Below, piece by piece: positions 1 to 10,797 of a stretch of 64,000 nt of DNA; the first letter of the stretch is position 1; the number at the start of each line of letters is the position of its first letter. The notes beneath the pieces were generated by a model. That model was not told the DNA's origin. It did no database searches and saw nothing but the letters and a program-made list of their open reading frames with translations. Made by a program: the position numbers and the translations under genes. Source of the stretch: Serpula lacrymans var. lacrymans S7.9 (lineage: Eukaryota; Basidiomycota; Agaricomycetes; Boletales; Serpulaceae). The DNA lies in the NCBI RefSeq assembly GCF_000218685.1, contig NW_006763301.1, forward strand, positions 620,001 through 684,000, in the 5' to 3' direction.

Positions 1-877
1 GCGTCGTCTTAGTCCATTGAGCCCTTTTACTTTGCCTGCGACATCCGTCTCCTCGCCACCGGCAACATTACCGTCATCGGATGAAAAGTCGCTGGAATTG
101 TCGTCGCCTCTACCAGGGGGAGATGAAGGTGGTAATGACGCGACATCATCGCGAGCAGCGACAATGGCATCAACAATTTCTGGTTTCGTGAGTGTTTCAG
201 CATCTTCTGAAAGGCCAGCTGCTACATAAAGTCGAACGAGCTCGTCCTTTCGCAGACGTAAAAGCTGACGAGGAACGGCTTCATTGATGAGGAACTCATC
301 GGCTTGGCTCAAGTCAGAGAGCGTGCTAAGAATCTAAGAAGATCAACGTACATGATTCATCCGCATCGCTATCAGCGTCTGATTGATCTGAGGCTGTCCA
401 CTGGCCGTTGAGGTCTACTTCCATAGAACTTGTCTGGCTTTCGCCACTGTCATCGTCGCTGGTCAAACCCTGATTACCCACGCCTCTGCGCCTCTTCAAT
501 GTCCCAGAACCACGCGTCGGGCGACCACCGGAGTGCGCGTTCTCATTAAGACTCACGACGCGTTTTCGCTTTGTCCCGATGCGAATATCAAGGTTTTGGC
601 TCACATCGCGCATATTGTCTGCCTGTAGCAGATATAGGCGAGACGGCAAGCGACGTAAATTAGGATGAAGAGTGGCCAGGACTGGTCGTAAAGCAGTATT
701 ATCTGCAGAGGAGGATGATGACACGCCAGAGGCGTGAGAATTGGGTGAAGACCGCTGGAACCTGTAAGTAAGAGCGCGCTTTGAGAGAGGGCCACGGCGA
801 AGAGAGTAAATTCGGCGCGCAAAAGAAGGGTTTGCGGGCGAAGACGAAACTCTATGCGGTGAACGACGTTGGGCCAT
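1..877 (-). CDS. Uncharacterised Ser/Arg-rich protein with SAP-like helical motif, 3'-truncated by the window edge
   Basis: The reading frame starts at the ATG at 877 (an in-frame ATG at 916 is possible). A basic, Ser/Arg-rich N-terminal half leads into a Lys/Arg stretch and then an acidic Asp/Ser/Glu run. A 49-nt intron (303-351, GTACGT donor, CAAG acceptor, CTGAC branch-like motif) joins to a second exon that runs off the window. That exon reads DEFLINEAVPRQLLRLRK and continues into a helix-turn-helix pattern (DELVRLYVAAGL, then LTKPEIVDAIV). This has the spacing of a SAP-type nucleic-acid-binding motif. The stretch after it is acidic and low in complexity. The protein is probably nuclear, by inference from composition only. 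I do not recognise the family, and the C-terminus is missing, so any catalytic domain would lie outside. Confidence 0.6.
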
Positions 878-1340
878 GCCAGTTTGCAGAAAAGTAGAAC
901 AAATGCTATCAGCCACCAGAGAAGCTGTAAATGATATTTATATGGCCAAGAAAGGGGGAGAAAGCCTTTTGTTCGGTTCCAATTCCTCGTCGTCGCTAGA
1001 CGTTGTCGCCACTGGGTTCGCTGATATTGCTGTTGCCGCCGCCGTCGTCGTCGTCAGTGACCAGGTTCACAATTTGGTTGGGCCTTGTTTGGTCGACAGC
1101 AAAATGATAGCCACTATAGACAAGTAAAGACAAACAGGTTGTGGCAAAGGTTGAACAGTGGAGACCCGATTAGGATTTAGATTCCCACATTATGACCTTT
1201 ATGACCTTTGTCGGGACTGTTTAACGGATCTCAGATCTTCGTTTAGCGGGCTTACCATGCGTCTCATATAAATCCGCATCCGTTCTCTTTTCAGTCTTTT
1301 GGCTTTTCTTTCCCCGTCCTTTCTCTTGCCAGACGTCAAT
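878..1340. promoter_or_regulatory. Divergent intergenic region between the SAP-like gene and the DUF6593 gene
   Basis: About 460 bases separate two divergently transcribed genes. A TATA-like ATATAA lies near 1267-1272, about 70 bases before the ATG at 1341, with pyrimidine-rich sequence between them as is common in fungal core promoters. The tandem ATGACCTTT repeats at about 1191-1208 are visible but unassigned. No further gene is seen. Confidence 0.45.
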
Positions 1341-2154
1341 ATGATTTTCAAGTTCTCAAAGTCTGACATGCTCAACTCAGCTCTGGTTTACCCAGAGACT
1401 GGTTCTCTCGCATACACCATCCTCACTCGTTCTCACTACATCCGTGCCAATGAACAAGAAGATAAGGACACCGAGGTCGATGCCGCAGAGACTCGGAGAA
1501 CAATCATCCTCAACAAGGAGGGAAATGTAGTGGCAGAGATTGGTTGGAAGGGTAGGCAGCCCGTGGAGATCGTCATTGGAAATGAGAAAGTGGTTGGTGC
1601 CAGAGGCATGTTTGGTTGTTCGAGTGCAATACTTTCGTATGCCCTTTTTTCGTTTGCTTTGCCTGTGGCATTAACCATTCGCCTTCAGAACTGGTGTTTT
1701 TGGTATACCCACTCGCTTTGATACAGAATATTTTTGGATGGCCGCGCCTGATGCTTTGACTGTGAGACCACTCATTCTCTTTCTGTCTAACTTATATCTG
1801 ACTGCTCGAAGCTCCTCGATTATGACGCCGATCAAGTAAAAGGGCAGTTTCATTTCAACAGTATTCGTGTCGGCGACCGCTTTATCCCTACGCACTTACA
1901 TGGGGTGGGCAACGACTACCTCGAATTCGATCCACATTCTCTGGCCTCAACCGAAGAGCTCATAGGTCAGCCGTCGTTTATTTTACATCACGATTGAAAC
2001 TTTATTCATGTTCTTTGAAGTTACTTTTATTCTAGTGGAAATTCTCCGACGAGGTCGCTTCAATCTCACGCCTTACGTCTTCGATCGTCCCAAGCTATGG
2101 TCAGGCGCACATCTAGCCAGTCTCGGTCGGCGATTGCGGCGAAGATCAATATGA
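1341..2154 (+). CDS. DUF6593-type basidiomycete protein, 204 aa
   Basis: Four exons (1341-1609, 1689-1761, 1812-1965, 2036-2154) total 615 nt and give a clean 204-residue protein. All three introns are GT-AG and 46-79 nt long. The protein opens MIFKFSKSDMLNSALVY, then has a beta-rich core with RTIILNKEGNVVAEIGWK followed by EIVIGNEKVVGARG. After the first intron come GVFGIPTRFDTEYFWM and a C-terminal YVFDRPKLWSGAHL segment. This layout matches the DUF6593 family, which is expanded in Agaricomycetes and has no known biochemical function. There is no signal peptide or membrane helix, so the protein is probably cytosolic. The start was chosen because it begins the conserved core; an upstream in-frame ATG at 1299 would only add a short hydrophobic leader. 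Exon lengths and phase agree, so I think the model is right; the family name is from memory. Confidence 0.7.
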
Positions 2155-3088
2155 GGTTGCACTCAATCAATAGCCCTTTCTACCGTCATTTTGTATGGAT
2201 ACCTACCATTGAGTTTCTCTTTATCCTTTGCTTTGCGACACATGCGCCCTCTGTAGCCTCTACCTTGACCCCTCGACCCCACTTTCTTTTCGTGTATCTT
2301 TGCTTTGATCGATTTAACTACCCCTCAGATTATCTGAGCTTCACACTCGTTTCTTTCGTTCTATTCCTCCCTGTTATCGTTTGGATTGGTTGTTTTTTTT
2401 AGAGATTCTAGTTTCGACCCAACACAACTATAATCTGTTGGCATGTACTGTACCTTACTGATAGCCTCTAAAGTCGGCTTATGAATGGAAATGTTTGATC
2501 GTGATCATTGTCCTGTGAGTAGGTACAGTCCCAAAAAAGCCATTCCCCTTGTATGCCTTATATAGGCTTTGCCTTTGACATTGCCAAAAGGGGCGTGCTT
2601 CGGTAGGCTTCGGGTGGGGATTCAGATGCTGGACAGTGTGCCTCCACTACACCACTGGCACACGCTCATGCGAGTCCTTTACGCAGAAACGTCATTTCAG
2701 ATACATATGGCCATGGCGGCTCCGAGGACACACGTTTCTGCGCGATAAATTCGACCTCATGATCTTGGACTGGGAGCTACTAGTGTTAAGAAGCCCATCA
2801 CTGCACAATGCACCCAGGATGCAGAGAAGCTTGAAAGGTGCTAAAAGTATTTATCCTACGCCAGAAAGTTCAATGATGCAAACTGCTATATCATTTGTAG
2901 CACGTAACAAACTCATGTTTGTGCAGCTACCTCGCACATCTCATGATAACGATGTCAATGGTATTAATCAATTATTAATCACCGTCCAGCTCTGGCCTCG
3001 GAAATTCTTTGTTCAGTCTACAACATGCAACAAATGGAAGACTAGTCAGCATTTCCCCGCCTCATTGACTAATTGACTTGTACAATAC
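2155..3088. other. Gene-free stretch between DUF6593 and glutamyl-tRNA synthetase genes
   Basis: This is 3'-flanking sequence of two convergent genes. A 146-codon open frame at 2636-3076 (+) shows no domain, no introns and no composition resembling the neighbouring proteins, so I treat it as chance. The one visible structure is a perfect 11-base inverted repeat (listed separately). Confidence 0.5.
2682..2742. repeat. Perfect 11-bp inverted repeat with 39-nt spacer
   Basis: CGCAGAAACGT at 2682-2692 is the exact reverse complement of ACGTTTCTGCG at 2732-2742. It lies in the gene-free stretch between two convergent genes and could form a stem. No flanking target duplication or transposase was seen. 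Confidence 0.6.
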
Positions 3089-5855
3089 CTAGTCATAAAT
3101 ATTTTGTACAGTGTACATCTTCGAACTGGCATCCGGTTTAACGGCATCATCCCCATATATCTTCGCAACGTTGTACATCTTGGTGGATACCGGGGTATTG
3201 TTCGCTTTGGTCGACGAAGCACTATCCACGGAAGGATTTGGGACTACTACTACACCAGGTTTGCCAGCCTTGCTTGCCAAGTTCGCTGCCCGGCCGTCGG
3301 GAATACGGATAAACTCTAACTTGCCGTCTTCACCATTACCATCGAATATGAAGTAGCCTTTCCTCTCGAACTGAATGATATCCCCCTTTTTCAGGTCGTT
3401 TACGTTGGCATCAGCCAATGCCTCCTCTTTGAACTCAGTCATAGGAGTCACAAAGTCGGCTACGTTGTCGTTCTCCTCCAACTTCTTCTTTGTGATAAGA
3501 TAATCATAGTCGAGGAGCGTGACATCGATCAATGGGTAGGATTCACTGGGTTGGGCTAACCAGGTTATTTTCTTCTTCGTTTTGCGGAAGTCACCTTCGA
3601 GGTTGAGGTCCATGGTGAGAGAAGTGATTTCTCCCGAAGGTCCAGTAGTTTTCGAGCGGACAATAGCATTACCCCAGTCCATGAGAGTAACCTGCGTTTA
3701 TTCAACATCAACGTGCTTTTCTCAGAATATAATCATGCTTACCTCCTCCTGGTCTTCGAAGGAAGCCGCGTCTTCCTGCTCGAGTAATATCGTAGACGTA
3801 TATACAGTCTTCTTCTCGCCAACTTCTGGGTTCTTCTTATGTTTAGGAAGCACCTTTACCTCGGCAGTTGCAGGGCCATCGTTGATGGTTACTGGAACAC
3901 TGGTGGCAAGATGAAGAGATCATATAACTGAGTACAAAAAATACAACTTACCTCTTCTCCTTCGCTACAGCCCAAAATCGTGGCGCAATGGGATCGATGA
4001 CTTTTTTGTTCAGCGCCCAGATGGAGTCCCATTCCAGAGAGACGATTGCTTGCGAGGGTCCCTGTGATAACATGAATTGTGACAGTGCCTCCACTGTAAG
4101 GCCACGTCGACGAATACCTAGAGTCACATCCCGCGAAGGTCAGCTTTGAACAGAAGTAATCACTCGGTACGGACGAACCCCTGACAGTAGGGAAACGAGG
4201 GTCATCCCATCCCTTCACTAACCCGCTGTCAACAAACCAATGAAGTTTGCGCTTGGATAAAAGGGTATAGATGAAGTTCAGGCGACTAAAAGGTTACAAA
4301 ATCAGCACACTCGTCGAACAGGCAACATATCGATATACCTGAAGTCCCAAATGTTAACTGGGCGTAAACCTAAGGACTCAATCATCCAGGAATATTGGGG
4401 GTTACGGTCCCGGTATTCGTTAGTCCTTAAAGCATGAGTTACACCCTCGATGGAGTCCACTATCGGGCAAGCAAAATCGTATGTAGGGTATATCTTCCAC
4501 TTGTCACTGAGCAATATTGAGCTCTCAGTGTTTTGCCACCTTATATTGATATACGACGTACCCTGTCCTATGGTGGTTAAGCACATTACACCGGTATATG
4601 ACCGGATCACGCAGCGCTTTATTTGGGTTATCGACGCTCATCTTGGCTCGGATGCACCACCTCAGGCCTTCATCACTTCCAGCTTTCATCTCGGCGAAGT
4701 GCTTAAGGTTGTCTTCGACAGAATCATCGCGATGAGCAGAGGCAATGCCTTTCCATCTCTCCTCTCGCATCTGATCCTAGATTAAGGAAGGAATTATCAA
4801 CAACAATAAAAGTACATACCTGGAGTTGTTCAGTGTCGTCTGCGTATGCTTTGCCCAACTTGATGAGTTTCAATGCAAGCTCATATAACTCATCGAAATA
4901 ATCCGAGGTATGTGAGACTTGATCTCCGTGAATATCAAGGAGATGCAGGTCCTCCAAAATTGTTTCTTCGAACTCGCTCTAAAGTGGGATAATCAATCCA
5001 GTGTCTGATATGGTGTAGATAATAAAACAACTCACCCTCTCCTTCGTTGGATTAGTATCGTCAAAACGAATAATCATTTTTCCTTTATACATCTTCGCAA
5101 AGTACTGATTAAGCATGGCAGCTTTTGCGTGTCCGATGTGTAAATAACCACTGGGCTCGGGCGGGAAACGGGTGACTACCTGGCCTTGCTTGGCGTTTTG
5201 AAGACCAAGAGAAAAACCGGCAGCGGTTTTGTTCGAACGAGCTTTACTTGATTTAGCGTCTGCAAGACTAGCGAGAGCAAGTTGTGTGGATTCAAGACTC
5301 TCGAGATAAGAAAACCAGCGAAGAAGATGAGCATGCTGGTTGTTTTTCAGGAGTCCGATGGCTTTGATGTTTCCTTTGATGCCGAAAGTATCTCAGTCCC
5401 AGATCCTTTATCGATGAAGAACAATCTCACCTTTCACTGCGCCCCATACGATCCAATCTGCAGCAGTAATATCATGTCCGACCAAAAAAGTGCGATACGC
5501 AAGATGATTGTCTAGAGAATCGAAGGCGGCAACGATATCTGGAAACGCAGTTACTGTAATTAGACTTTTAGCTAGTGTAAAATACGACGCTGTCTAATAT
5601 GTGTGGTTGATGCATTTAGTACATGATACGATGAAGTTCCTAATATCTCACCTTGACGCTATCTCCAGACAGTTCCCCAGCCTTCGAGAGACTATGCACG
5701 ATCTCCTCTTCGGTGGTTAACTGCGTCCCGTTGATATCCAGAACAGCATCGGTTGCAGATTCGTCGAAAATGAGTTCGGCTTTTTGAGTGTATGTTGCAA
5801 CTGCAACTGCTGCAAATGGAAATGGTGATGTTTTTGTCGAGAGAGTAAGAGACAT
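3089..5855 (-). CDS. GUS1: Glutamyl-tRNA synthetase, cytosolic (class I, GST-like N-terminus)
   Basis: This enzyme charges tRNA-Glu with glutamate in the cytosol. The gene has several short introns. The N-terminal 100 residues (from ATG at 5855) form a GST-like appendage, ending near [14 protein letters not shown]. The catalytic core starts with [19 protein letters not shown], which carries the HIGH signature, followed by [15 protein letters not shown] second ATP-binding signature reads [14 protein letters not shown], the class Ic variant of KMSKS, followed by [12 protein letters not shown]. The C-terminal exon (3089-3682) holds the anticodon-binding beta-barrels and a short low-complexity tail ending NIYD. 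The absence of a mitochondrial presequence and the presence of the appendage identify the cytosolic eukaryotic type, which in yeast joins Arc1. The internal ATG-rich leader upstream of 5855 is not in good context. Identification is very secure; individual intron borders were only partly checked. Confidence 0.95.
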
Positions 5856-6149
5856 GGTGGTCAGCAAGTAATGTGCAATCAGGTTTTAAGAATTCAAGGA
5901 TAGAATGACTACAAAACAAGCTGTAGCCCACGCCGAAGGATCTGGACAAGCCACACTGACTCGGAGTCACGATAAGATATCGATTATCTATTATTATCTA
6001 TGCGAGACTTAGTTGTTGGTGGTGCCAACCACTACATGGAGGAGCACATTCCAGCCAGTTCGACATTCAACTGACTCACGTAGTAGTAAATAGTCATGCA
6101 ATCATTATAACTCGAATTGAACATAACATAGAGAAAATGACAACGACCG
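5856..6149. other. Gene-free stretch upstream of GUS1
   Basis: This is the 5'-flank of the glutamyl-tRNA synthetase gene, about 295 bases, AT-rich, with no supported coding exon. It borders the decayed mS45 copy. Confidence 0.4.
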
Positions 6150-7160
6150 ATACATTAGCTAGCACTTCTCTAGGCATATTCATTCCCTTGACGAAGCCTG
6201 TTTGAAGAAATTGATCCTAAAAATGAATAGGTTGTTTATGTCATGAATAAAGCAAAAGCTATAGTTTAGATGGGGTTGAAAACGTTATAACCAATTTGCG
6301 GGCGATGTAAGGCACCACGGTGATCTTGTTTTTTCGCGAATGAAGTATAGGCTCATCATATCCAAAATATGAAAAGAAAACCCACCTCTTATTGATCATG
6401 CACAAACACATATATATCGTTAGCGATTCTTGACGTTCATCGATAAGAAACTAGCCAATCACCTAGAAAAACGATATACCGTTAGCACATAGCTCGACTG
6501 ATGGTACACAAATTCAGAAAGAAAATAAATTGTAACCATGCAGTAGTCTTAAAGACTAATCGAATTTTTGTTTATGCTCATCATGTGTTCCGTCCATGTG
6601 GACGGCTGTAATAGTTGAAGTACACGAACCTTGGCCCAGTGCACTTTCATACCTTTCGTAAAATCGCATCGACAAGCTTGATACTGAGATGGCACTGAGT
6701 GTCAAGTGCGCGAACACCATTAGTCTTCGGATCAGTCATATATTGCCTGTATATTAGGGTGCGCAAGGTATCCGAGAGAGGAATAGGCGGCTTGAAAGAT
6801 GGATTCAAAGAAAAAGGCTAAAAGATAATGTCAGATACGACGAGACAGCGAATAATTTAAAATAAGGGACGGACTCGAGTACTTCGCCAATTACGAGGCT
6901 TCGGGTCTCTGTAACTATAACCTTCTTCCATTAACCCATCTTCATGCCGAAGGTCCCTTACGGTGCCTTCTTCCTCGACATCAGCTTCAATGTCTTTGAC
7001 AATTGCATCATCCGCAGTATCAGCAGATGTTGATGCCGAACGCGCTGAGCTTAATGAGGGGCATGCAGAAACTAAACAACGAGGGCCGGCAACTCGTAGA
7101 GATGTGCTACGAAAAAGAGCAAATATTTGAGAAAGTAGCAGAAATATTTGAAGGCGAAGT
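6150..7160 (-). pseudogene. Decayed copy of a Bot1p/Mrps35 (mS45) mitochondrial small-subunit ribosomal protein gene
   Basis: Three exon-like blocks read in order on the minus strand. Block A (about 7110-6875) gives a presequence-like stretch rich in Arg, Ser and Ala (SLRVAGPRCLVSA, then SARSAST), an acidic linker, and RDPKPRNWRSTR. Block B (6817-6653) gives PFSLNPSFKPPIPLSDTLRT and later YMTDPKTNGVRALDTQCHLS and IKLVDAILRK. Block C (about 6216-6160) gives LQTGFVKGM. These match, in order, the conserved core of Pfam Bot1p, the mS45 mitoribosomal family. Signs of decay: no in-frame ATG precedes block A, where a TGA lies at 7160-7162. After AILRK the frame must shift by one base to recover GMKVHWAK. 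About 435 nt separate B from C, where neighbouring introns are about 50 nt. The C-terminal region is missing after block C. An intact gene presumably exists elsewhere. A fast-diverging but working gene with odd splicing is less likely. Confidence 0.75.
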
Positions 7161-7727
7161 CACGTGTAGAATTAGGGCAGGCGCGCCAGTTCATGGAACT
7201 GGAGAGTTATCCTAGCTCAATACTATCATGTCTGATGGACAACTGGAATTATTTGGTTTGCTTCCGCCCTTTCACCCATGCAGATGTAGTCATTCCCAAC
7301 CCATTCCCTTTCTCTCTAATCCAAACAATTACTCTGGATTCTGTGTCGTTGAACCCACATCTCAAGACTCCCTCCAAACATTACTAACAAACCTTTCGGA
7401 AATGGGCCACTTTTCTTCTGGAAACAATGCCCCAAGACGAGGCATGCCACATCTTAGGTGCCTATGAAGGCTGACAGGTTGACCAGCAATGATGCATCAA
7501 GCCGTATTTACGATTATTACCTATCGTTACTGATATCCTCGACTTCGTGCGTACCATATCAGTGTCGTTGAAATCGGCTCAATTGTAGTGAGCCGAACAA
7601 CCCACTTTCAATGTATGGCCCACCAATTGAATCATATGTAACTCATTATTGGAAACTTCCTCAGCTAGAGAAACTTGTTGTTAATAGGGAGACATGCGAT
7701 ACATATCAGACAACGACATTGCTCGAG
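7161..7727. other. Non-coding debris region
   Basis: No open frame here has an alignable domain on either strand. It lies between the mS45 relic and a frameshifted coding fragment, and looks like degraded sequence. Confidence 0.35.
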
Positions 7728-8230
7728 TCACAGACTACTATTGAGGGTGGTACTACCGGCCTTCGGACCTGGCGAGCGAGTCTTGTTCTCCTGCAATACT
7801 TGATATATTGCCCCAGTAGGCCACTCTTCCTCTTCTGAAGGTTCATGTGGACATTCAGATAGGCAAGCATCACATTGTAACGCAAAAGGGGCGTTTATGT
7901 GAGCCGGAATTGGTGCTATCTGCAAGTCTGGATGTAGTCGAGCGAATTGCAGGACCACTACTAGGCTCTGATGGTTTGTTTGATTCAGGTTTACAGTGAT
8001 ATTGTTCTCCTCGAAAAAGCGGCGGCAGTGGTAGGATCCAAGTCATTTATGTCGTTCGTGAGGTCGATGAAGACCTTACTCCCAACGCTTTCCTTTGCCG
8101 CCTCCTTCTGTGCGGCGGCGCGCTCAAACTCTGTAAGCTGTCCGCTAGCTCGAGCAATGCAAGTGCTCCAGAGATCTATGGGTATGTCCAATAGATCGCA
8201 TATAAAGCCGTATTTTGTGTGACGCGTAGC
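7728..8230 (-). pseudogene. Frameshifted coding fragment of unknown family with a CxxC motif
   Basis: Two minus-strand frames abut near 8018. The first reads LLDIPIDLWSTCIARASGQL, then a helical Ala/Glu/Lys stretch, then NDINDLDPTTAAAF. The second continues sensibly as FEENNITVNLNQTN, then VVVLQFARLHPDLQIAP, HINAPFALQCDACLSECPHE and a Glu-rich segment, before stopping at 7728. Adding one T to the run of five T's at the join would merge the two into one frame of about 160 residues, so this is either a pseudogene or a sequencing error in a homopolymer. No ATG is in frame at the 5' end. I do not recognise the family. The CDACLSEC cysteines might bind metal. Confidence 0.4.
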
Positions 8231-8566
8231 TCAATCAATTGACGTGTAGTATTGATACGTAGCAGTATATGACGTGAATGGAAGAAAGCAGTAAAATCAT
8301 TGACAGAAAATCAGCCTGATCGTGGCCTGAGTCCACGGAGCTTCAAGAGTTGAGGCCAACATTTGCAGGCCATGAAGATTGGAGACGTGAGGCTGCAACT
8401 TGAAATAAACATCCTCGAATTTAAGACTTAGAGATGACTTGCAGAAAGACGACAAGTAAAATGCATAGCTTTGTTTATTTGCACAAGTCCATACGTGACA
8501 TACACCTTCTTGATCATGATCGCCCTCGTAAGATTTCGTTCATAGTCCCCAAGCTGTTCTAACTCC
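8231..8566. other. Short gene-free stretch
   Basis: About 335 bases downstream of the DUF6533 gene stop. I see no coding signal, repeat or RNA gene. Confidence 0.4.
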
Positions 8567-10797
8567 TCACGAATCTAAATCCTCAATACATGTACTACCC
8601 ATCCCTCTACTCACAAAGCCGCTACCAGTAGCACGCGAACCACGTGCGAACTCCAGTTCCTCGAGTGTCCCGAGCGGGATGGCAGTTTCTACCTCCCTTC
8701 CTTCTGACCTCCATCTCCACGCCCATCCTCCTTGTTGCCCTACCCCTCCTCTTCCCCTCCGCTGCCACCATCTCTCTCCGCCTGCGTCTATGTTCGCGTC
8801 TACATCTGCATCTGCACCCGCACCCGCATCTCCCCCTTCAAAATATCGAACGTGGCCTTGATGCGTGAGCTGGTCACTCTTCCACAGGTCAATTTGCATG
8901 CGCGTGACAAGGATGGCATGGATGACGACTTGGAGGCTGTACAAAAGGGAGGGGTTTTAGTTGATGTAGATAGTGGGGAAAGGTGGATGAGGGGGAATGG
9001 GACGCACTCAGGGAATATATCGCTATATGGGTTCTGATTGAGGTTTTAGAATAAGTTTGGGAGGGGGGGATTATTTGGGGTTATGGTGTATCATGCAAAA
9101 CGTACCTCGTATAGTATGGTATTGACCGTCGAGAAAGCTATATATTGTTGCCATCCACAGTAAGTCATCAATATGCGTACGTACAAGGTGCCAAGCACCA
9201 AAGAAAATGACTAGCAACACAAAGTGGAAGAAAGTGGCGGGAGGAGGAAACGGAGATGAAGGGGAAAAGAAGGAGAGACCCACCAAGCCCACAGCTGAAG
9301 TAGAATATGTTATGTTGTAAGAGCACACGCAGGAGGGGGCTTCGCGTGGAGCGGTAGTGGATGAGGGCACGGTAGAGGCTGAATAGGAGGATTTCTGTGG
9401 AGGTTACAGTTTGTTTGACGTTGATACAGAGTAGAGGTTGACGGGTGGATGGATGAGCACAAAAATGGTGTATGTATGGCCAGAAAGGGGGGAACAGAGC
9501 GAAGTGAGAAAGAAAAACAACACAGACGGATTACACAAACGCACCAACTTCATAAACGATCAATAATGCATACGCAATTGACACAAGTGGTAAACCTGTG
9601 TTTGGCGTGTTTGCTTGGTAGCAGACTGCGATAGTGGGTATAGGGGAGGGGCTAACTGAAGGTAGGAAAAAATGGGTAAGGACGAGGTGAGAAGTGAGAA
9701 GGTGCGGCAGCGTACAGATAGAAGGTCCTTGGTCTATTGTCATCAGCACGACAATTCCAACGACTATAGCCTATTGGTGGAGGTAGATATATCGCCATGT
9801 GAAGTGGGCATCGGGCATCAGAATTGAATGACATGAGTACAATCACAAGGCAATTAAGGGGGTAAACGGAAAGGGGTGAAAGGGAACGGGTCTCACAAAT
9901 CCACTGGTTAAGAGCATACCCAACACCTTTTGCTGTGTCCCCATAGCGCGTATGTTCTCAACGTGAAGATGACTGTACATTCAGGTTCAAAGTAAATTCG
10001 AGTCAGGGTTAATCAGCAAATCCAGTGACCGCAAAAGTGGGAAAATAAAATATAATGTTGGATGACGGACGTATGACTCACGTTCGGCAATGAAAAGGGA
10101 GAGAGCCTGTAGACCTAGAACGGAGATGGGTGTGGTTGATTAAAATAGAAGAGAAAAAAATAGAAAAACGCACATGAGTTTGTCAGATAAAGCGACGAGC
10201 ATAGCTGTGTATTGCTGAAAATTAAAAATAAACAATTTATATATATCATAGGTCGTACACTTCGCGGATAACTGGTGCTTAGTGCTTCTGACTCGGAGAA
10301 CAAGCTGTTCATCAGAACGAGAAGCATACACATGAAGGTGGGGCTCACCGTAGCAGCGCACACCGAGCATGGAAAATGGGAGCCAGCGGGCAATGAGGTG
10401 CATGGCTTTCGCTTTTTTCCGTCGTGCAGTGGAAATGTACATGATCTGGAAGGGTGAGATGAGATGCTTTTGTTTCGTACAGAGGAAGTGGACAGCGAGC
10501 ATACTTCATCTCCTAGTAAGATACAGTAGTCATACACCTGTAGAAACTGACCATCAACTCTGGTACAGTGAAATCAAAAATTAGATATAACGAACCATGA
10601 CTGCAACGGTAGCCACTTCAAAATAACATAAGTGGTTGATATAGATAACTTTACAAAGGTTAAATACCGACGGCATACTGAGCCAAATAATAGACACTGA
10701 TTTTAGACTTGAACTTGACGTCGGGAGGGGGACTCACATTCACTAATTGAAGACTCTTAGCAGCGGCGATAGTGGAAGAGTCAGCAGATACATCCAT
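8567..10797 (-). CDS. DUF6533-type seven-helix membrane protein
   Basis: The gene starts at ATG 10797 (MDVSADSSTIAAAKSLQLVN) and has many tiny exons: 10738-10797 (60 nt), 10668-10677 (10 nt), 10596-10615 (20 nt), 10505-10537 (33 nt) and 10349-10445 (97 nt). Spliced, these read VATVAVMVYDYCILLGDE and then LIARWLPF, the signature of the DUF6533 domain (usual form YDY-x5-GDEV followed by TRYLPF). Further exons give AELIFTLRTYALWGHSK, then ALLIVYEVG, SLYRALIHYRSTRSPLL and NIFYFSCGL, and finally HAILVTRMQIDLW. These are the remaining helices and the closing amphipathic segment of the family. The hydrophilic tail to 8567 is rich in Gly, Ala and Asp. Such proteins abound in Agaricomycetes and resemble receptors, but their ligand and role are unknown. 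The exon or exons between 10348 and about 10120 are the least certain, so decay there cannot be excluded. Confidence 0.72.

Noticed and set aside
2636..3076. 146-codon plus-strand open frame
   Set aside because: It has no domain, no introns in an intron-rich genome, a mixed composition, and lies in the 3' flanks of convergent genes. It looks like chance.
8644..8868. Plus-strand Pro/His/Leu-rich frames
   Set aside because: They are the antisense of the Gly/Ala/Asp-rich tail of the DUF6533 protein and reflect its biased composition.
10115..10584. Long minus-strand frames of 120-140 codons taken as a single uninterrupted gene
   Set aside because: They read through introns of the DUF6533 gene. 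The short conserved exons in changing frames explain the region better.
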